Shown: positions 10,457 to 22,061, counted from the stretch's first letter. The stretch: DNA of 59,888 nt from Nemertoderma westbladi (GCA_032718475.1 JAUCBJ010007191.1:1-59888), one strand, 5' to 3'. Numbers and translations: made by a program. The notes: generated by a model not told the origin, from the letters alone.

Positions 10457-11550
10457 CCAGGGTAACAGGAATAATCAGTGAGAAAAGTGCATACTGATAT
10501 ATGAATGTATAAATAATTTTTGGATATTTTAGAATAATTTGCACTAATAAGTATAAGTTGATGTAAATATATATGAATTTTATAATTCATAATTAATCTT
10601 CCCTTTTCATCAGGGGCCAATTCACTTGGGGTATGGGGGGGAGGGAGGGGGGGGGGGGGGGGGGTGTAACACAGTGTTGTATCGATATTAATACTCAATT
10701 GTATTAAAACATTTTCTCGTTCACGTCACCGTAATGTTGTCTTGTCATCATATTTAAACAGCCATTTTGGTTCCGGTCCCCCTAACTGTGTAAAACCCAA
10801 TCGTATTTCAAATTCATTAAATAGGATAACAGTTTGTAAAAAAAAATAAGACATTATAACGATGAGGTATCCTTATCGTTTATCGGTGTTAAATGCGATA
10901 ATTTGTTTCAGTTGTTAGACTTTGAACGTGAGTTGTGTAATGTAAAAAGAGATTTTACTAACTTCAGGTCTAAGATCAGGCCTGGAGTAAGGGTGCGGCC
11001 GTGGCTACAACAGCCTACAGGCTACAGCCCAAGTTTCTGAACCGGCCCTTTTAAAAACTTACTAGACTGTAGCCTAGGGCCCCCCATAAAACGGCTCCAC
11101 TTGGTACCTAACTTCCATTATACAGTATATCACACAATTACAGTACAGTACAGGCCACCAGAAAAAGCAGATTTCATCAAATGTGATCATCACATGTGAA
11201 CACATTTGTTCGAAGTCATCTGATTGGCAGGTCACTACATTAATTCAATGGCGAGTTATCTTCTAGAGCACACAGCAGGAGGCTGACTTGCTTGGACCAA
11301 CAAAAGCTTTGTGTGCGGTGCGCCTGTATGTCTGATATCAGGAAGATGAGAGAGCCCCCAGGGCGTAACATTGCGGACATGGGCGGTATTGGCAGAGAGA
11401 AAACTACATATAGACCACATGGAGATTCATGGTGTGTATGGGAGTTGATGGGTATATGGATGGAGGAGCCTAGACCATTGCATAATTAATTTAGTGCAGG
11501 GAGATGTCTGAAAGGAAAGTAGCGGGTTATAATGGCAGGCTTTTCTAACC
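10457..11550. other. 3' flank of the channel gene, no gene seen
   Basis: This probably starts with the 3' untranslated region: AT-rich with AATAATTT and ATAATTCATAATTAAT words. An 18-base G run sits at 10647-10664. A 65-codon plus frame (11292-11489) is not recognised. I cannot place the polyadenylation site. Confidence 0.35.
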
Positions 11551-11930
11551 AAAACAATAAACTAAATTTAGGAGCACAGTTTAATTTAGGAGCAAAGTTA
11601 CACGTACAATTTTTAGGGTAATTTTACAAGAATTTTACAAACCAGACTAACCAGAATTTAGAATTTCTGGTTCTTACAGGCTGATAAACCCTGATAGGGA
11701 ATTTACGGAATTTTGAAACCAATAAAGTAGTATTCAATACTTTGTGCTGTCCAGATTAGGAAATGCCACCGTCTGACGGCTTATAGTCTACACTATAAAC
11801 AAACGTACCCGGAGTGTCCTTTACCCAGAGATTAATTATCGAAGCCTGCGCTAACGGACCTATTAACCATGTTACAACACAAATATACTGTGTACACTAA
11901 ATTAACTTTCAGGAAAGTGCTGTAGGGAGA

Positions 11931-12704
11931 GTGAGGGAGACTTGAACCCCAAAAGTTATAATCGCTCTAAAGAACAGATAAATACAATTTTTCAATGCCG
12001 TTTTAATTAAACCAATTATTCGTATTTTTGAAAAAGCGTCAAGTCTCCCTCAATGGGGGGAGACTTGACACCTAGGGTGGGAGACTTGAACCCCACCTCT
12101 CATACTTGTAAATTCGTTCAAAAATGCAGAAGAAGTGTAATAATTACATGTTCAACATGTCTATTTTCTAGTAGAGCAAAAAAATTTCAAAAAATGCGAT
12201 TGTTAAATTGTTGAATTATTGTCCAAAATTTTATACAAATTTAGGTGGTCGTTCACATGGTTCTCCCAACAAGAACTGAATAAATAATAGTTCATTAAAA
12301 CCGCATGAAAATTTAACGCGGGAAAGTACTTTTTATTTATGAATATAATAATAATAATAATTTTCACTCCAGGCATATATTAATTGTTTTCCTGTAATTC
12401 TATTGATGTGTGCCGCTTTCTGACGAAGTGGCATCTTGTTTAAGCTGTCAATCACCCAGTTGGCGGGCTACTAACTACATTGCAAAGAGGGAAGGAAGAG
12501 TTGGTTGGCTTGTCTTGGCTTGGCTGGGTTTATCAAGGCCTCTCTCTCTCTCTCTGGCTACTCCATTGTATTAACATTCCATTGATAGCTTGGTCTGTGT
12601 AAGTGCCGATCAACTAGTTGGAGTGCTCTGGTGTTATGGTTCTCTACATGGGTGTATCTCTAGCTAGGTAGACGTCAGCATTGAAGGCTTCAAGTCTCCC
12701 TCAC
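11931..12704. mobile_element. 774-bp element with 16-bp terminal inverted repeats
   Basis: GTGAGGGAGACTTGAA at 11931-11946 is the exact reverse complement of 12689-12704. Related words such as GGGAGACTTGAACCCCACC recur inside at about 12040-12105. No open frame of note is present. The element sits against the inner edge of the left long arm and just before a LINE fragment. Confidence 0.75.
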
Positions 12705-12718
12705 ACTCGGGCGTCATG

Positions 12719-13052
12719 TTTCCCCACATACTCCTTTATGGGAGTCCATGCTGGGCTCTAACTGCTGAGGACACCAAATCTCTGGGTGGCACATTCACAA
12801 GAATGCTACGCCGGGTTCATTGTGTCAAGTACAATGCACACATCTCCAACCAGACACTATATAACATTGGAAGTGTCTCATTGGTTCCCCCAAGCTTGAC
12901 ACTAGAACAAAATCGCCTCCGCTTTGCCAGGACATTGCTTTCGCCGTGAGGACCAGCCAGTGCATAATCTTGTACTTTGGCAGCCTCATGGAGTGAATAA
13001 GCATGGTGGACAGCCCATGACTTTCTTGAGACGCATGCTAAAGGACACTGGC
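12719..13052 (+). pseudogene. LINE family A, copy 2 (3' fragment)
   Basis: The plus strand reads LLYGSPCWALTAEDTKSL, RMLRRVHCVKYNAHISN and, after a one-base frameshift near 12930, GHCFRREDQPVHNLVLWQPH and RRMLKDTGLE. This is the region after the reverse transcriptase core, as in the copy at 1541-2452. It is truncated at both ends. Confidence 0.85.
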
Positions 13053-14360
13053 CTTGAATCTGCTTTGTTGACATATATTTCGGCCAATCAGAGCGATGAG
13101 GAGCAATAAGAAATGACGCAATGCAGCAACTTCCAATAATTCATTCTTCATTCAGAATTCATTCTGACATTCTGACTGTTCTGACTTTTTCCCTAACATC
13201 AGTGGCCTAGAGAGTCTTAAGAACGCAAATCTATTAACTCTCATCACACTGCACCGTATCTCATCTCATTGCACATCTGACACTTGCGCACAAACTGCAA
13301 TACTGCTGTTGCGTCATTAACACCATTTTTACTGTTTTATACTATTGTTAATTGCTGTTATATATTAATGGATGTTATATTTGGAGAATACTGATGAATA
13401 ATCGTTAAACCCCCCTTAACTTTCTTAATTACTGAGGTAAGCAGAAGGGTGTATCAGTAGCAATTGTGGCTCAATTTATAGTGGTTTGTGTGAATTAAAT
13501 GCTATTTCATAATCCCAACGTATGTGAGTTGTAATCCTCCTTATATATGATTAAAATCGGTGACAGTCGGCAAATCAGTGTGCATTAGTGTGAATATTAG
13601 TGTATAAAGTTAGTGTGAAGGTTAATCTTTGCATTATCTTGTTGCCACTAGTTGTAATTAGTGTCAGTCATAACTCTGCTTGATACTTAAAGCGCCACGT
13701 CCCAAAGGAACTGTTAATATTTCCCCGAAAGTAAAAATATAGTTGTCGGAGATTATATAGTAGTGATCAATCGAATAATACAAAGTAGCCTACTGCTCTC
13801 TCTCTATAATAGAATCCAGTCTCCCACACCCGTGGGTCATATGCCACGCTAGACTGATGGCTTCACCTGATGTCAATTTAGTAAGGGCAATAGTCAATTC
13901 ATAAGACACTTAAATTAGCAGGTTAAACTGTTAAAGGTCTAAAAGCACGAACATTAATAGATTTTGCAAATGTTCTGGTAGAACATTAATAGATTTATTC
14001 TTTTATAGCTCAGTAGGCAATAAACCCTAACGTACCGGTCGGACGGTAAACTGTAGGCTTAGTAGTGCCGAACCGGTATCGTATAGCAGTATTACTTCGA
14101 TTGTGACATATTTGTATATTCGTAGGACACTCGGACAGGATTCGTTTTGGAGACTGCATATACTGTGGTTTATTTTAGGCTTGGGGGTGGTCTGTCAGCA
14201 TTTTGGTCTGTGTTTTATTTGAATAGTCTGTAAGGGTAGCATAATATTTATTATTCAGAGTTTATGCAAGTAATTTACAACATTCATGTCCCCAAGTTTA
14301 TTCCTTACAGTAATTCTGCTTGTTTTGCATACTGTAATAGTTAAATTAACCCCGGTACTA
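13053..14360. other. Interior of the inverted-arm structure, no gene seen
   Basis: I find no coding signal or recognised repeat. A short (CT)n run at about 13796-13804 and several TACCGGT words are present. Confidence 0.35.
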
Positions 14361-14743
14361 GGGGCCGTCCAAGTATGACGTCAGCACTTTAGGGGGGGGT
14401 GGGGGGGTTGGGAAAATCTGATGACGTGCTGATGAGGGGAGGGGAGGGGGTCAGCCAAAATCTGACGTCAGCATGTTCATTTATAGGTGCTAGAAGAGAT
14501 ATAGCAGAAGAGTAAATAGCTTGCCTATTTTAATTGTTCGAAGCCCCCGAAGGCCCGTAGCACGACCTTCTGTTTCAATTACCAGTCACCATGTTTCAGT
14601 GATTAGGACGCGAAAATTTTTATAATCTGATTTAGGGGAGGGGGGGGGGGGGGGTCAACGCCTATCTGATGACATCTGATTTAGGGGAGGGAGGGGGTCA
14701 ACATTTTGGGTAAAAGTGCAGACGTCATACTTGGACGGCCCCC
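14361..14743. mobile_element. MITE with GGGGCCGTCCAAG termini
   Basis: GGGGCCGTCCAAGTATGACG starts the left end, and the exact reverse complement closes the right end (22 matching bases). TA flanks both sides. Inside, short GGGG-rich blocks with TGACGTCAGCA words repeat. Elements with GGGGCCGTCC-type ends are common in animals as I recall, but I cannot name the superfamily. No coding sequence is present. Confidence 0.82.
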
Positions 14744-15243
14744 TATTTCAGGACTGCTTGGCATAGGACAGACTGGTGATTTCTTTAGCATCGGATGATT
14801 AAGCCTAAATACTCCGGTCACTCCAGGAGATGCTGTGGTTCTTTTAGCTGTTCACGTATATTTAACTGCAAGTTATATGTTGTATAAGTGCTAGTATCAA
14901 ATCTAGGGTTTAGAGTACAGCGCTTTCCTGAAAGTTAATTTAGTGTGTACGCAGTATATTTGTGTTGTAATGTGGTTAATAGGTCCGTTAGCTTTATGCT
15001 TTGATAATTAATCTCTAGTTATAGGACACTCTGGGTACGTTTGTATATAGTGTAGACTATAATCCGTCAGACAGTGGCATTTCCTTATCTGGACAACACA
15101 ACGTATTGAGTACTACTTTATTGGTTTCAAAATTCCATAAATTCCTTGTCAGTCTGTAAGAACCAGAAATTCTAAATTCTTGTTAGTCTGGTTTGTAAAA
15201 TTCTTGTAAAATTACCCTAAAAAATTGTACATGTAACTTTGTT

Positions 15244-15578
15244 TATTGTTTACTTAGAGATTGTGTAATCTCAACCTGTTATAAGTAAGTAACTTGTAGT
15301 GATAAGTAACTTAGTTAAGTAGAATTAACAGTATTTAGTGTCTAACAAGTAGCACTCCACTGAGAGCATCAAACCTCTGTGTAGTGACTTTGTAAGAAAC
15401 TGTTAAAGGAGGCCAAAGAGGGAGAGAAGGTAAACCAGGGAAAGTTGAGCCAGTGGCTAGGTGAGTCGAATAAACATTTTCGGTATCTAGTTCGTTTTGG
15501 GCAGGGAGCCGAGAACTGGCGAGTGAGAGAGCGAGGGGGGTCGCCACCGAACTATTCGAACTGTGGCGATCCGGGGTT
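15244..15578 (+). other. Leader ahead of the BEL/Pao gag, 5' LTR not identified
   Basis: The stretch has TTAAGTAACTTAG-like words and a purine-rich part (about 15405-15540) running into the gag start. I compared it by eye with the sequence downstream of the BEL pol region and found no matching LTR, so the 5' LTR is missing, highly diverged or further away. Confidence 0.3.
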
Positions 15579-16482
15579 ATGGAGCCTGAAGTAGTGTACG
15601 TAGGGCCGTATTTAGTGGATGCCAGGGGAATTAAGTTAGTGGGTTGGGCGGATCCGCACGAGGGCGAACCCGAGGTTAACCCGGAGGATTTGGTCTCGTC
15701 GGTTAGCGAGAACCCCAGAAAGCGGGGGAAAGTTAGTAGGACAGAGAGGCGACGGGAGTCCGTCGCGACCGATAAGTCCGCTACATCCTCCGCAAAAGCA
15801 AGAAGGGTGTTGGAGATAGATCTGGCGTGTCAGCTAGACATTGCGGCGCTAGACCAGAAAGAATTAGAGAGGCAGTTGGATGAGGGAACTGCGTTGTTAG
15901 AGAAAGAGAGAGAGTTTGCCAGGGAGTGTAAAGAGAGGGCCGAGAGGGTGGCGAGAAACTGTAGGGAGCGGGATGAAAGAGAAACGAATGAGCGTAAAGA
16001 GCGAGAGGCGAGGGAGGCAGAATTAGCGAATCAAAGTTTACGAGAGGATAGAGAGAGAGAGCGGGAAAGCGTATGTGGGATGATATGCATGCCCGGTTAA
16101 GGGGGCTTATGCAATATCAGGCTAAGCAGAAGCACCGACTAGAACTGGTGCAACTAGGATTATCTGAGAGTGAGGCTGGCTCGGGTAGTATTTACGAGGA
16201 GCCAGAAGTGATGGAAATGTTTGTTAATACCCCACTTACTGGGACCGATCGAGATCCGCAATCTGGATCGATCGGATATAGCTGCCGATCGAGAGTACGG
16301 TAGTCGCGGGGAGGACTTCTTGGATTATTCGAGAAGGTTAAGCTTCGGTCCGGAGGGACACATACAGACTGCAGGACATACTATAGGCCTTACTGCACAT
16401 ACTATAGGCCATGCTGGGAGATATAGTGTAGGCGATAGGGTAGCGCGAACAACGGGATTAGATCCGGAAGTCGCAGTGTATA
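15579..16482 (+). pseudogene. BEL/Pao element, N-terminal gag half (interrupted)
   Basis: A plus-strand ORF begins MEPEVVYVGPYLVDARG and has a long Arg/Glu-rich coiled-coil segment from about residue 100 (KERERESV at its end). The reading then needs frameshifts near 16073 and 16221-16300 to stay open (WDDMHARLRGLMQYQAK, then LDYSRRLSFGPEGHIQ). It stops at 16482, where a Gypsy element is inserted. The continuation lies beyond 22066. I infer it is the gag N-terminus from its position ahead of the BEL gag-protease frame; the segment has no domain I can name. Confidence 0.6.
16478..16482. repeat. Target-site duplication, left (GTATA)
   Basis: The five bases GTATA directly precede the 5' LTR and recur right after the 3' LTR at 22062-22066. 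A 5-bp duplication is usual for Ty3/Gypsy integration. Confidence 0.92.
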
Positions 16483-16739
16483 TGTTATATTATTATCTAT
16501 TTCATAGGACCTAAGTGCTGGTGCTTGATATATAGTTACCGGTACTGCAGGAGATACATACATTACCATATTTACATACTGCTGTAAGTGACTGGTGACG
16601 GTGTAGTCAGTGCTCTACTGTTGTACTGTTCTATCTATATATTATATACTGATATAAGACTAATATATATCAAGGAAGTTATATCGTGAAGAACCTACTT
16701 CATTACTACTTACTTCTGTACTTACATGAGAACGTAATA
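16483..16739 (+). repeat. Gypsy 5' LTR
   Basis: 257 bp, TGTTATATTATT to GAGAACGTAATA. It is identical by eye to 21805-22061. TATATA-rich stretches at about 16637-16675 could serve as a core promoter. Confidence 0.95.
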
Positions 16740-16757
16740 TGGCGCAGTTGTGGCGTA
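16740..16757 (+). other. Probable primer-binding site
   Basis: TGGCGCAGTTGTGGCGTA begins directly at the end of the 5' LTR. TGG complements the universal tRNA CCA end, and the next bases would pair with an acceptor arm. I cannot say which tRNA. Confidence 0.6.
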
Positions 16758-17094
16758 CTTGGACAGTGCGCGATCACGATTCTTCCAGATAGACTGCTGA
16801 CAGGCTGGTGCTCGGCCTAGCTGCCTAGGTCTGTAGGTGCAGCTTTGCTTACAACTACTGCTGTTGCTGTACTGAACTACGGTACAACCTACAAACTGAC
16901 AAACTACAACCTACCGGTACCGGTACCTGGAAATTGCTTTGCCTACCCGCCAGCAGCCAGCCAAGGTGGAAAATACCTACCGGCTGACCGGCAACCGGTT
17001 CATATTATACACAATATAACTACCGGTACTGCAGTACTTGGTACTCTCACTACAATTTTTTTTACCGCGTTTCTGAGAACTTTCAATTCCGCAG
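16758..17094 (+). other. Gypsy leader
   Basis: This is the untranslated stretch between primer site and gag, with ACCGGTACCGG words. A 141-codon frame (16845-17270) overlaps gag in another frame and looks like chance. Confidence 0.5.
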
Positions 17095-18918
17095 ATGTCT
17101 GCAGAAAATATTCGGTCGGCCATAGGCCAGGCCATTGGGAAACGTACTGCTCAGAAAGGCCAAGTTACAATGCATTTACGAAATTGCCAGAAATCCGTAG
17201 ACGCTTTTCAGGGTTCAGAAACTGCTACTTGGTCGCATGGAATGCTCCGTACGATGAAGCGATGCATTGAATCGGCTGAAAATGCTTTGGGTTTGGTGAT
17301 TTCACATCACACTGATGTTAAAGTTTTAGAAAACCGGATAGATGACATTGATACACATGATAATTATATTGAATCGACTGCCGGTTTAGTTAATGAAATG
17401 TATTCTTATATGGATAGATTTGAAGATGAGCTTCACAAAAATACAGTTTCTACCGGTTCGAGGAGGGACCACACTGCGAGTTCCCTTGATGACACAATTC
17501 CACCTATGTCTCCGCTGGAAATTGGCCATTCTGCACGGCCAATAGTTGCTGATCAGCCAGCCCTAGAGGATGGAACAGATTTCCAAAAGTTTCAACTTTG
17601 GTTAGAAGTTTGGAGGCCTTACTTTCAACTAACTAAGCTCTATAAATCTCCCAGGGAGGATCAGATTGCTGCATTTTTTAGTCACTGTCATCCAGATTTC
17701 CTGAATACAGTGCGACGAGTTATTGAGATACCTCATAATACATCTATGACATTGGATGAAGTTATTAACGAAATTAGCAATTATTTAAGGTGTGATCGCA
17801 ACCCAAATGTAGATTGGAGAAACCTTCTCACTGTAAAACAAGAAGAAGGTGAGTCAATTTATAAATATTATACACGTGTTACTGAACTTGCTGAATATGC
17901 TGATGTTCAAAATGTTACATACAATATTTTAACAACTGCAATTCTTGTTGTGGGTCTTAAAGACGAGTCAGCTCGTGCTAAGGTTATTGCAAAAAAACCG
18001 GCACTAAATTTGAAAGATACTTTTGAATTTTTGCGATCTACTGAAGCAGCAAAGAGGGATTCAAAGCAAATTAGTGACAAGAAATATGAAATTTCTGCTA
18101 ATAAACACAAGACTAAATATAAGCAAAATAAGGATAGGGGGTTTAAACCTCCTAATTCAAAAGTTACAACTTCTTCTTCTTTTAAACCCGCAACAAACAA
18201 CAGATCAAATGCCGAGAAACACTTTCATAACGATATTACTAATGGAAATAATGCAAAGAAATTTTGTTTCCGGTGTGGGTTTGATCTCCATGAAGATTTG
18301 AGAAAATGCCCTGCATTAAATTCTGAATGCCAGTATTGCAAACGGGTTGGTCATTACAAACGTGTCTGTTTGCAACGTACCCGGGATGGGCAAAGTTCGA
18401 ATAAAAATTCGAAAAAGGTTAATGTTATTAGACAATCTGCTGGAGTTACAAGCAGCCATTTTTTACATGTTAAAATTGCTGATCCAAAGAATAACAACAT
18501 TTTGGGAATTGTGATAGCACACCCTGATACTGGTGCAGAGTGTACCGTTGCTGGTGAAGATATCATATATTCATTGAATGATATTACACTATCTTGCCTT
18601 GCTCCTCCAACTAATGATACATTAGTTTCTGTTGAAAATCATACTCTCAAAAAAATTGGAACATTTAGAGCTCAAATATCAGTTGATGGATATCAGCGTA
18701 CAGTTGATACTATAATTCATGTTTGTAGAGGGATTAAAGGTTTATATTTATCCCGTGAAGTTTGTGCAGCACTTCTAACAATTCCACAAGATTTCCCTAC
18801 TCCACAGGGAGATGATGGGAAATTAATATATGTTGCTACTGTTTCGGGCAGACAAGAAAATGTATTTGATACAGAAAAACGATCTGCTTGGATTAAAAGC
18901 TTGCCTGCTGATAAATAA
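17095..18918 (+). CDS. Gypsy Gag-protease polyprotein
   Basis: A 607-residue frame. The first ~150 residues are helical and polar; residues ~155-320 form the capsid-like part (LWLEVWRPYFQLTKLYKSPR, LLTVKQEEGESIYKYYTR). Two zinc knuckles lie at about 383-416 (CFRCGFDLHEDLRKC, then the standard CQYCKRVGHYKRVC). A retropepsin follows with the catalytic HPDTGAECTVAG at about 475-490. Gag packages the RNA and the protease would cleave the polyprotein. The start ATG at 17095 lies 355 bases past the LTR. The frame ends at TAA 18916-18918 and overlaps the pol frame, which is shifted by one base, so pol expression would need +1 (or -2) frameshifting. Confidence 0.92.
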   Translation: MSAENIRSAIGQAIGKRTAQKGQVTMHLRNCQKSVDAFQGSETATWSHGMLRTMKRCIESAENALGLVISHHTDVKVLENRIDDIDTHDNYIESTAGLVNEMYSYMDRFEDELHKNTVSTGSRRDHTASSLDDTIPPMSPLEIGHSARPIVADQPALEDGTDFQKFQLWLEVWRPYFQLTKLYKSPREDQIAAFFSHCHPDFLNTVRRVIEIPHNTSMTLDEVINEISNYLRCDRNPNVDWRNLLTVKQEEGESIYKYYTRVTELAEYADVQNVTYNILTTAILVVGLKDESARAKVIAKKPALNLKDTFEFLRSTEAAKRDSKQISDKKYEISANKHKTKYKQNKDRGFKPPNSKVTTSSSFKPATNNRSNAEKHFHNDITNGNNAKKFCFRCGFDLHEDLRKCPALNSECQYCKRVGHYKRVCLQRTRDGQSSNKNSKKVNVIRQSAGVTSSHFLHVKIADPKNNNILGIVIAHPDTGAECTVAGEDIIYSLNDITLSCLAPPTNDTLVSVENHTLKKIGTFRAQISVDGYQRTVDTIIHVCRGIKGLYLSREVCAALLTIPQDFPTPQGDDGKLIYVATVSGRQENVFDTEKRSAWIKSLPADK

Positions 18919-21717
18919 CCCTTCACCACAACTCAGATCAGCAGTCGAAACAAAACTCAAAAACATATACAAGCCAGTTTTTGATGATTCTGATACATTG
19001 CATCCCATGGTTGGATCTCAAGTTGGAGCACCTATGAAAATTGAACTCTTACCAGACGCATCGCCATTTGCAGTGCATGCGGCCAGGCCAATACCATTTG
19101 CATTACGAGATAGAGTTCGAAATGAACTTGATTACATGTTAAAGCGTGGCATTATATCAGAAGTAGGAGATGTACCTACTGATTGGTGCCACCCCTTGGT
19201 GGTTGCCCCTAAACCTGGGGGTAAGATAAGGATGTGTGTCGACCTTACAAAGTTGTACCATCAAGTTAAACGACCTGTTCATCCTACGAAAACCCCATTT
19301 ACTGCGGTTTCTGGGATAAAACCTACTGCAAAGTATTTTACCAAATTAGATGCAACTAAGACTGGCAATTGCCCTTGGATACAAAGTCTCAAGAGTTTAC
19401 TACATTCATTACACCTTGGGGAAGGTACAAATTTCTTCGGGCCCCAATGGGATTAGTGGGATCTGGAGATTCTTACAGTTTGCGTGGTGATATTGCATTC
19501 AGTGGTATCAATAGGTTAAATAAAGTTGTAGATGATATTGCGCTGGATGGTGACACATACAGAGAGACTATTAATATAACTTGTGATGTTCTAGAACGGT
19601 GTGCAAAACATGGTATAACAATTAATGGTGATAAGTGCAAATTTGCTGCTGATGAGATAGACTTTGTTGGATACCATGTAAAACAAGGTGGTTATGAAGC
19701 AGATCCTTGTAAAGTTAATGCCATTGCGGATTTCCCAGTACCAACAACTAGAACAGATCTCCGATCTTTCCTTGGTTTAGTTAACCAGCTAGGCCAATTT
19801 TCTACTGAGATTGCTGGAGCTGCAGAGCCCCTGAGAGATCTTGTTAAGATTAAAAATGAATTTACCTGGAATGCTAATTATACCAAAGCATTTAATTCAG
19901 TGAAGAAAGCTTTGGTAAGTACACCGGTACTTTCTCAGTTTGACCCTACAGCTGAGACAGTCTTACAGACTGATGCTGCACGAACAAAAGGTCTTGGATT
20001 CGCATTACTCCAAAACCAGAATGGGTTTTGGAAACTTATTCAATGCGGATCTAGATTCCTTCAACCGGCTGAGACGAAATATGCTATGATAGAGCTTGAA
20101 GCTCTTGCCATTGTATGGGCTACATTAAAATGTCGACTATTTCTGATGGGTTTACCTAACTATACCGTCCTTGTGGATCATAAACCACTGATCCCAATTT
20201 TCAATGACTTTACAATGGATACTATTGATAATATTCGACTCCAAAACTACAAGGAGAAATTATCTGTATTCCAGTTTACCTTAAAATGGGTTAAAGGTAA
20301 AAATCATTGTGTTCCAGACACATTATCACGCTATCCTGTTGATGATCCCACTCTTGAAGACTGTCATGAACACTCAAATAATCAAGAGATGTTAAATGCA
20401 TGTATCCAAATTTCTGCTTGTAACATTAAATCGGACGGAGAAATAGAAAATGATGTTTATGGTGATCCAATTCTACAAGAATTGCGCAAGTACGGGAAAG
20501 CTGATTTGAAATATCAGAAACTTTTACAAGCTGTGGCCTCAGATTATAATGAAAGTGGAAGTGATCCCTATGTATTATTGTTTAAATCGATATGGAAAGA
20601 ACTGAGTATCGATAATGGTTTAATTTTGAGAAATTCTCGAATTGTTATACCTCCAAATTCTATTAAGATGGTTTTGTCTAGATTACATGAAAGCCATCAG
20701 GGGATCGACAGGACAAAGAAACGCGCAAGACAAGTCGTTTATTGGCCTGGCATGAACAATGATGTGAAGACAACAGTTGAAAATTGTATACAATGCGCCC
20801 AACGCTTACCAAGTCTTCCTAAGGAATCTCTAATGAGGGATGAGATCCCTTCCCGCGTTTTTGAATCTGTTTCATGCGATCTTTTTCAATACGGTGGGGT
20901 TGAGTTCTTGCTGTATGTTGATCGATTAAGTGGTTTCCCATTTATTCATGAATTTGGTAGATCACCGAGTGCCACACAAGTAATCAAAGTAATTCGTTCC
21001 TACTTTGTACAAACAGGGGTACCAGTTCGCATTCGGACAGATGGTGGAACCCAATTTAAAGCAGATGAATTTCAGAAATTTTTGAAGTTGTGGTCTGTTA
21101 AATGGGCTCCGAGCAGCCCTTACTATCCCCAATCTAATGGTCATGTGGAAGTGCATGTCAAATCTATCAAAGGATTGGTTGCTAAGTCTGGCGGAAAAAT
21201 AAACTCGGATTCCTTCCAAGCCGGACTATTGGAGTTAAGAAATACTCCAAAATCAGATGGTCTATCCCCTGCCCAGCGTGTATATGGCCATTCCATACGC
21301 TCTAAAGTGCCAACTCATTGGTCAGCTTTCTCTAGAGATTGGCAAATTTCAGTAGAAGAAGCTGACATTAAAGCTGCTAATATCCGAGATTCATCAAAAC
21401 TCCTTTATGACAGAACTGCTCAACCATTGAAACCTCTCGATATCGGATGTCAAGTCACTATTCAAGATAACGCATCAAAGAGATGGAATAAAATTGGTAT
21501 TGTGGTAGAATCTGATTTTTATCGTGGTTACCGAGTGAAACTGAAGTCTGGGAGAACATATTGGCGTAACAGGAGGTTGTTGCGCGTTTTTAAAGGAGCT
21601 ACAAATGATGTTGTGGACAAACCAACCGCTACCGGATGTGGGAATGTGAATGACCATGAGGAGTTACGACGCAGTTCTAGAACACGGAAAATTCCCGACC
21701 GTTATACTGTGTCCTAA
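18830..21717 (+). pseudogene. Gypsy Pol (RT-RNase H-integrase), frameshifted
   Basis: The first part (18830-19456) reads the RT N-terminal region (KRGIISEVGDVPTDWCHPLV, GGKIRMCVDL). Near 19355-19370 two bases stand where the family has a Gly-Tyr pair after LDATK, shifting the frame. The second part (19369-21717) then continues PLDTKSQEFTTFITPWGRYK, APMGLVGSGD, the catalytic KVVDDIALD, RNase H with QTDAART, and the integrase. The integrase has HESHQG...CIQC zinc binding and catalytic residues in CDLFQY, RTDGGTQF and NGHVEVHVKS. The C-terminus has VDHKP earlier and a basic tail. The shift means one protein cannot be made from this copy without another frame correction; an assembly error at that spot is possible because the LTRs are identical. 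Confidence 0.9.
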
Positions 21718-21793
21718 ATGGCATCACTGCTCAAACTTATTAAATATATACCCTATTTACTTACTAGTTGATTTGATTCATCAAATAACTCAT

Positions 21794-21804
21794 AAAAAGG
21801 GAGA
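21794..21804 (+). other. Polypurine tract
   Basis: AAAAAGGGAGA sits directly before the 3' LTR, in the expected place for the plus-strand primer of an LTR retrotransposon. Confidence 0.85.
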
Positions 21805-22061
21805 TGTTATATTATTATCTATTTCATAGGACCTAAGTGCTGGTGCTTGATATATAGTTACCGGTACTGCAGGAGATACATACATTACCATATTTACATA
21901 CTGCTGTAAGTGACTGGTGACGGTGTAGTCAGTGCTCTACTGTTGTACTGTTCTATCTATATATTATATACTGATATAAGACTAATATATATCAAGGAAG
22001 TTATATCGTGAAGAACCTACTTCATTACTACTTACTTCTGTACTTACATGAGAACGTAATA
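21805..22061 (+). repeat. Gypsy 3' LTR
   Basis: 257 bp, identical by eye to the 5' LTR. It is followed by the GTATA target duplication. Confidence 0.95.

Larger units (their letters stand above)
11552..15243. mobile_element. 3.7-kb structure with long inverted arms
   Basis: The left arm (11552-11926) and right arm (14921-15243) are inverted copies. CAATAAAC at the left end matches GTTTATTG at the right, and AACTTTCAGGAAAGTGCTGTA at the inner left matches its reverse complement with one change at the inner right. The right arm has a small deletion near its outer end. The interior has no intact gene; it contains a 774-bp terminal-inverted-repeat element, a LINE fragment and a 383-bp MITE. The best guess is a non-autonomous foldback-type DNA transposon that collected insertions. 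I saw no clear target duplication. Confidence 0.7.
16483..22061 (+). mobile_element. Ty3/Gypsy LTR retrotransposon, nearly complete, young
   Basis: A 5.6-kb unit with two 257-bp LTRs that I read as identical, a 5-bp GTATA target duplication, a primer-binding-site position starting TGG right after the 5' LTR, a purine tract before the 3' LTR, gag-protease, and pol with reverse transcriptase, RNase H and integrase. It lies inside a BEL/Pao gag. Identical LTRs point to recent insertion, yet pol carries a frameshift in the reverse transcriptase, so this copy is unlikely to be autonomous as read. Confidence 0.95.

Noticed and set aside
16845-17270. 141-codon ORF ahead of Gypsy gag
   Set aside because: Overlaps gag in another frame and lies in the leader; no similarity to known proteins.
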